This document shows positions 50,482-53,707 of a stretch of 53,707 nt of DNA, piece after piece. Each line of letters opens with the position of its first letter. Positions within the stretch are counted from its first letter, which is position 1. The translations under genes were made by a program, and so were the position numbers. The stretch spans positions 1-53,707 of the forward strand of contig NZ_RXOZ01000013.1 of assembly GCF_003991205.1 (NCBI RefSeq). Reading direction: 5' to 3'. Source of the DNA: Georgenia sp. SYP-B2076. GTDB lineage: Bacteria; Actinomycetota; Actinomycetes; Actinomycetales; Actinomycetaceae. The notes beneath the pieces were generated by a model that was given only the letters and a program-made list of their open reading frames with translations, had not been told where the DNA came from and did not search any database.

Positions 50482-51390
50482 TGCACCCGCCGCGTGCGTC
50501 CGCGGCACCGCCACGTCGGGCCGGCGCGCCATCACGACGCCCGCGAAGCGACCGGTCGCCGCGGAGCCGGTGTCCCTGGCCGCCCGCCGGTAGGAGTAGA
50601 ACCGGTCGTCCTCCAGGGTGCACGCGGCCAGGTGCGAGATCCGCGCCACGCCCGCCTCGCCGAGCTGGCGCAGGGCCCCGGCCGGCAGGTCGAGGGCGGG
50701 CGTGCCCCACGACGTCGTCGCCGCCGTCCCGGGGACGAGGGCGTCCACCTCCCGGCGCAGGGCCGCGGGCACCTCGTAGCACCGCCCGCAGATGCTCGGC
50801 CCGACGGCGGCGTAGAGGTCGCCCGCGGCGATGCCGCGGGCGGCCAGCTCCGCGAGTGCGGCGGCCAGCACGCCGCGGACCAGGCCCTGCCGGCCGACGT
50901 GCACGGCGGCGACGCCGCGGCCGTGGGCGTCGGCGATCAGCACGGGGACGCAGTCGGCGACGAGCACGGCGACCGGGACCGGCCCGTCGGCGGCAACCGG
51001 CACCGGTCCGCCGTCGGCGGCCACCGGGACCCGACCGTCGCCCTCGGCAGCCGGGCGGTCCGCACCGGCGCGCCCGGCGGCGACGAGGGCGTCGCACTCC
51101 CCGACGCTGACGGACCCCGGCCGCGGCGGCCCGTCGAGGACGCGGACCCGCGCGCCGTGGACCTGGTCCATCCAGGCCACCGGGGCGCCCACCGCCGCGG
51201 CGAGCCGCCCGCGGTTGGCGAGCACCGCCGACGGGTCGTCACCGACGTGACGACCGAGGTTGAGCCCACCGGCCCGCCCGCCGGCGTAGGGACCCCCGGA
51301 GACGCCGCCGGCGCGCGTGGTGAACCCACCACGCGCGCCGGGGCCGAGATCGGCCGGCAGGAGCAGGGGCGCCCCTCCCGCAGAAGTCAC
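50473..51390 (-). CDS. pgeF: Purine nucleoside phosphorylase YfiH/LACC1-family (PgeF, polyphenol oxidase-like)
   Basis: 305 residues. Conserved parts: MDQVHGARV (His), [11 protein letters not shown] (Cys), [13 protein letters not shown] (His) and [12 protein letters not shown]. The family was first called laccase/polyphenol oxidase; E. coli YfiH (PgeF) edits wrongly built peptidoglycan precursors, and LACC1 homologues act on purine nucleosides. An internal duplication [19 protein letters not shown] (part of a loop at about residues 120-140) is unusual. The GTG at 51390 overlaps the ftsZ stop, so it is coupled to ftsZ. Confidence 0.93.
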   Translation of the reverse strand: MTSAGGAPLLLPADLGPGARGGFTTRAGGVSGGPYAGGRAGGLNLGRHVGDDPSAVLANRGRLAAAVGAPVAWMDQVHGARVRVLDGPPRPGSVSVGECDALVAAGRAGADRPAAEGDGRVPVAADGGPVPVAADGPVPVAVLVADCVPVLIADAHGRGVAAVHVGRQGLVRGVLAAALAELAARGIAAGDLYAAVGPSICGRCYEVPAALRREVDALVPGTAATTSWGTPALDLPAGALRQLGEAGVARISHLAACTLEDDRFYSYRRAARDTGSAATGRFAGVVMARRPDVAVPRTHAAGAPR

Positions 51391-52652
51391 TTGAGGAAGT
51401 CGGGGATGTCCAGGTCCTCGTCGCGGCGGGACCGGGGCAGCTCCTCGTCGAAGACGCGGGGCACCTCGAAGGAGCGCCGCTGCGGCTCGCCGTCCTCGCC
51501 GATGAAGGCGGGCACGTGGCCGTTGCCGTTGCTGACCGCGGGCGCGGGCACCGACGTCGCGTACTGCTCCGTGCCCGGCGTGGGCAGGGGGGCGCGGTGC
51601 GCGGGCTGCTCGGCGCTCTCCGGCGACGGCGCGGCGGGCGGCGCGGCCGGCGGCGCGGCCTGGGTGGCCGGGCGTGCGGCCTGCTGACGGTTGGAGACGG
51701 GGCCCGCGCCCTCGTCGAAGCCGGCGGCGATGACGGTCACGCGGACCTCGTCGCCCAGGGCGTCGTCGATGACCGCACCGAAGATGATGTTGGCCTCGGG
51801 GTGGGCGGCCTCCTGGACCAGGCGTGCGGCCTCGTGGATCTCGAAGAGACCGAGGTCCGAGCCACCCTGGATGGACAGCAGGACGCCGTGGGCGCCGTCG
51901 ATGCTGGCCTCGAGCAGCGGGGAGGAGATGGCGAACTCCGAGGCCTGGACCGCACGGTCCTCGCCCCGGGCCGAGCCGATCCCCATGAGGGCGCTGCCCG
52001 CGCCCTGCATGACGGACTTGACGTCGGCGAAGTCGAGGTTGATCAGGCCCGGCGTGGTGATGAGGTCGGTGATGCCCTGGACGCCCGAGAGGAGGACCTG
52101 GTCGGCAGACTTGAAGGCGTCGAGCACCGAGACGTTGCGGTCGCTGATGGACAGCAGCCGGTCGTTGGGGATGACGATGAGGGTGTCGACCTCGGCGCGC
52201 AGGGCGTCGATGCCGGACTCGGCCTGGTTGGACCGGCGCCGTCCCTCGAAGGTGAAGGGGCGGGTGACCACGCCGATGGTCAGCGCACCGAGGGAGCGGG
52301 CGATGCGGGCGACGACGGGCGCGCCGCCCGTGCCGGTGCCGCCGCCCTCGCCGGCGGTCACGAAGACCATGTCGGCGCCGCGGAGCACCTCCTCGATCTC
52401 CTCCGCGTGGTCCTCGGCCGCCTTCTTGCCGACCTCGGGGTCGGCGCCCGCGCCGAGCCCCCGTGTCAGCTCACGGCCGACGTCGAGCTTGACGTCGGCA
52501 TCGCTCATCAGCAAGGCCTGTGCGTCGGTGTTGACGGCGATGAACTCCACGCCCTTCAACCCGACCTCGATCATCCGGTTGACGGCGTTGACGCCACCGC
52601 CGCCGATGCCGACCACCTTGATGACCGCCAGGTAGTTCTGCGGTGCCGCCAC
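51387..52652 (-). CDS. ftsZ: Cell division protein FtsZ
   Basis: Tubulin-like GTPase forming the Z ring. 421 residues: [16 protein letters not shown], the tubulin signature GGGTGTG (about 103-109), the T7 loop with [11 protein letters not shown], a Pro/Ala-rich linker (about 320-395) and the conserved C-terminal peptide DIPDFLK, which binds SepF. The GTG start at 52652 has GAGAGGG upstream. It has its own promoter (52692-52720) in the gap after ftsQ, and its stop is coupled to pgeF. Confidence 0.98.
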   Translation of the reverse strand: MAAPQNYLAVIKVVGIGGGGVNAVNRMIEVGLKGVEFIAVNTDAQALLMSDADVKLDVGRELTRGLGAGADPEVGKKAAEDHAEEIEEVLRGADMVFVTAGEGGGTGTGGAPVVARIARSLGALTIGVVTRPFTFEGRRRSNQAESGIDALRAEVDTLIVIPNDRLLSISDRNVSVLDAFKSADQVLLSGVQGITDLITTPGLINLDFADVKSVMQGAGSALMGIGSARGEDRAVQASEFAISSPLLEASIDGAHGVLLSIQGGSDLGLFEIHEAARLVQEAAHPEANIIFGAVIDDALGDEVRVTVIAAGFDEGAGPVSNRQQAARPATQAAPPAAPPAAPSPESAEQPAHRAPLPTPGTEQYATSVPAPAVSNGNGHVPAFIGEDGEPQRRSFEVPRVFDEELPRSRRDEDLDIPDFLK

Positions 52653-52691
52653 GTCGGTCCCTCTCGTTGTGCTGCCGGGCCCAACCCTAAA

Positions 52692-52720
52692 CCTCTACTT
52701 CAGGGTTAGACTTATGTCAA
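52692..52720 (-). promoter_or_regulatory. ftsZ promoter with overlapping inverted repeat
   Basis: -35 TTGACA (52720-52715), 17-nt spacer, -10 TAGAGG (52697-52692). The -10 is flanked by an inverted repeat AACCCT (52683-52688) and AGGGTT (52702-52707), which could be a regulator site. Transcription would start about 30 nt before the GTG. The DNA here is clearly more AT-rich than its surroundings. Confidence 0.7.
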
Positions 52721-52810
52721 TTTCTGCCATCAGTGACGCTAGGTGGGCGGGGTGCCCTCAGCAACGACCATCGCGGGTGTGTCGTGCGTGTCGCGTGTCT
52801 CCCCGCCCGC

Positions 52811-53542
52811 TCAGGCGGTGGTCGGTGTCCGCGGCACCGTGACGTCGTAGACCTGGGCCGGCTGCTGGCGGAGGACCCCGAGCACCGCGGCCTTCAGCTC
52901 GTTCTCGCTCGCGCTCCCCCAGCGCACGGTCGCGCCGTCGTGGAGCCGCAGCGTGACCTGCCCCGGCGTGGTGGCGCCCGCCTCGGCGACCTGCGCGAGC
53001 AGGTCCTCCGGCAGGGTGCCCAGCACCGTCAGGACGGCCGCCAGCGCGGGGGCCGTCGCCTCGCTCGTCTCCAGCGGCACGGTGACCACGGGCAGCCCCT
53101 CCGGGACCTCCGCGACCGTGCCGACCTGCACACCGGCGGGGTCGATGAGCACCCAGCCGTCGGCCGTGGCGGCCGCCGCCACGGGCTCGCGGGCGACGAC
53201 GGTCACGGCGAGGCCGTTCGGCCACGCGCGGGACACCTGGGCCTCCTTGACCTCGGTGATGCCCTCGAGCCGGTCCACCAGGCCCGCCGGTCCCACGCGC
53301 AGCAGGGGCGTGCCGACGGCGCTCACGAGCACGTCGTGGACGGCGGCGGGGTCGACGGTGGTCCCGGTGACGGTGACGTCGATCTTGTCCTCCTGGAGCG
53401 CCAGCAGCGGCGAGACCAGGAGCACCCAGGCCGCGGCCGTGAGCAGCCCCACGACCCCGACGGCGAGGGCGACCCGGCGCCTCAGCAGACGACGCTCGGC
53501 GGCGTTGCGCTCGGCCCTGCGGGCGGAGAGCCCGGAGCTCAC
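52811..53542 (-). CDS. ftsQ: Cell division protein FtsQ, N terminus uncertain
   Basis: Divisome membrane protein. From the GTG at 53542, 243 residues: basic cytoplasmic tail (SARRAERNAAERRLLRRR), one membrane helix (about 24-46), POTRA domain (IDVTVTGTTVDPAAVHDVL) and the FtsQ beta domain. The frame stays open upstream to the window edge without ATG, GTG or TTG, reading Pro/Ala-rich sequence (AAPEAPAGLAAPRGG) that looks like the cytoplasmic tail of longer actinobacterial FtsQ proteins. There is no ribosome-binding site at 53542. The true N terminus has therefore probably been lost at the junction with ftsW-derived sequence. Confidence 0.88.
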   Translation of the reverse strand: MSSGLSARRAERNAAERRLLRRRVALAVGVVGLLTAAAWVLLVSPLLALQEDKIDVTVTGTTVDPAAVHDVLVSAVGTPLLRVGPAGLVDRLEGITEVKEAQVSRAWPNGLAVTVVAREPVAAAATADGWVLIDPAGVQVGTVAEVPEGLPVVTVPLETSEATAPALAAVLTVLGTLPEDLLAQVAEAGATTPGQVTLRLHDGATVRWGSASENELKAAVLGVLRQQPAQVYDVTVPRTPTTA

Positions 53543-53648
53543 GGTCGGCGCGGCGCGCCGGCGGCTCGCGCCCGGCGGGACGGACGCGGCCGCCCCGCCC
53601 CTGGGGGCGGCGAGCCCGGCGGGCGCCTCGGGTGCCGCGGGGGTGCGG

Positions 53649-53707
53649 CTCCTCCCCGAGGATGGCGAAGATGAAGTCGTTGTGCGCCTCGGGCAGGTAC
53701 GACCACT
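53649..53707 (-). pseudogene. ftsW: Fragment of ftsW at the window edge
   Basis: Codons 53705 to 53649 on the minus strand read WSYLPEAHNDFIFAILGEE, a hallmark segment of the septal glycosyltransferase FtsW (family form YLPEAHTDFIFAIIGEELG). After GEE the frame continues PHPRG and loses all similarity. The segment lies about 100 nt upstream of the ftsQ GTG and in a different frame. Complete ftsW would continue for over 100 residues, followed by murG, murC and then ftsQ. The sequence further upstream is outside the window, so this is either a truncated gene or a wrong join. Confidence 0.8.

Overview
The window reads as a high-GC actinobacterial chromosome segment, most likely from the Micrococcales and relatives; the genus cannot be set from the sequence alone. 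Support comes from strong G/C third-position bias, many GTG starts, start/stop overlaps of the ATGA and GTGA type, a Wag31-type DivIVA, the ftsZ-pgeF-sepF-yggT-divIVA arrangement without ftsA, a PriA-type isomerase in the histidine operon, and an rrn leader with an actinobacterial boxA. Almost all genes lie on the minus strand.

Layout. Positions 1-664 hold the leader and two tandem promoters of an rRNA operon whose 16S gene lies just outside the left edge. Next come tyrS and mpg, then the arginine biosynthesis cluster argC-J-B-D-R-G (13360 down to 6827) and argH (2750-4270). Between argG and argH, on the opposite strand, sits a catabolic arginine deiminase/ornithine carbamoyltransferase pair (arcA-arcB). 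The usual argF between argD and argR is absent. From 13.4 to 24 kb are a decayed 4-hydroxy-2-oxovalerate aldolase fragment, a quinone oxidoreductase, a flavodoxin-like protein, an SDR, pheST, small enzymes, a CBS-domain protein, a P-loop kinase and a TrmH-family methyltransferase. The infC-rpmI-rplT operon (24.1-25.7 kb) has a non-standard ATC start and a long structured leader. Divergent from it is a two-gene unit: a membrane-anchored coiled-coil protein and a lipoprotein trypsin-like protease (26.0-27.5 kb).

Histidine genes occupy 28.4-32.3 kb (hisC-hisB-unknown-hisH-priA-sseB-like), while hisD is 6.7 kb away (39.0-40.4 kb). The gap holds a trans-aconitate-type methyltransferase, a RecQ-like helicase fused to a phosphoribosyltransferase domain, a NarL-type two-component system and a divergent DUF418/DUF1624-type membrane protein. 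After hisD come an S4 protein, a roughly 500-bp intergenic region with a large inverted repeat, an aromatic-acid-type MFS transporter, dnaE, and the block GNAT-rluD-lspA-divIVA-yggT-sepF-pgeF-ftsZ-ftsQ.

The right edge is odd. About 19 codons that are clearly FtsW lie directly upstream of ftsQ, so the rest of ftsW plus murG and murC, normally found here, are missing. This is either a deletion or an assembly join. The clearest points for a second look are this junction, the arc module inside the arg cluster, the aldolase pseudogene, the coiled-coil/protease pair, the RecQ-PRTase fusion, the infC leader, the 41-kb inverted repeat, and a recurring pattern of short tandem repeats at gene 3' ends.
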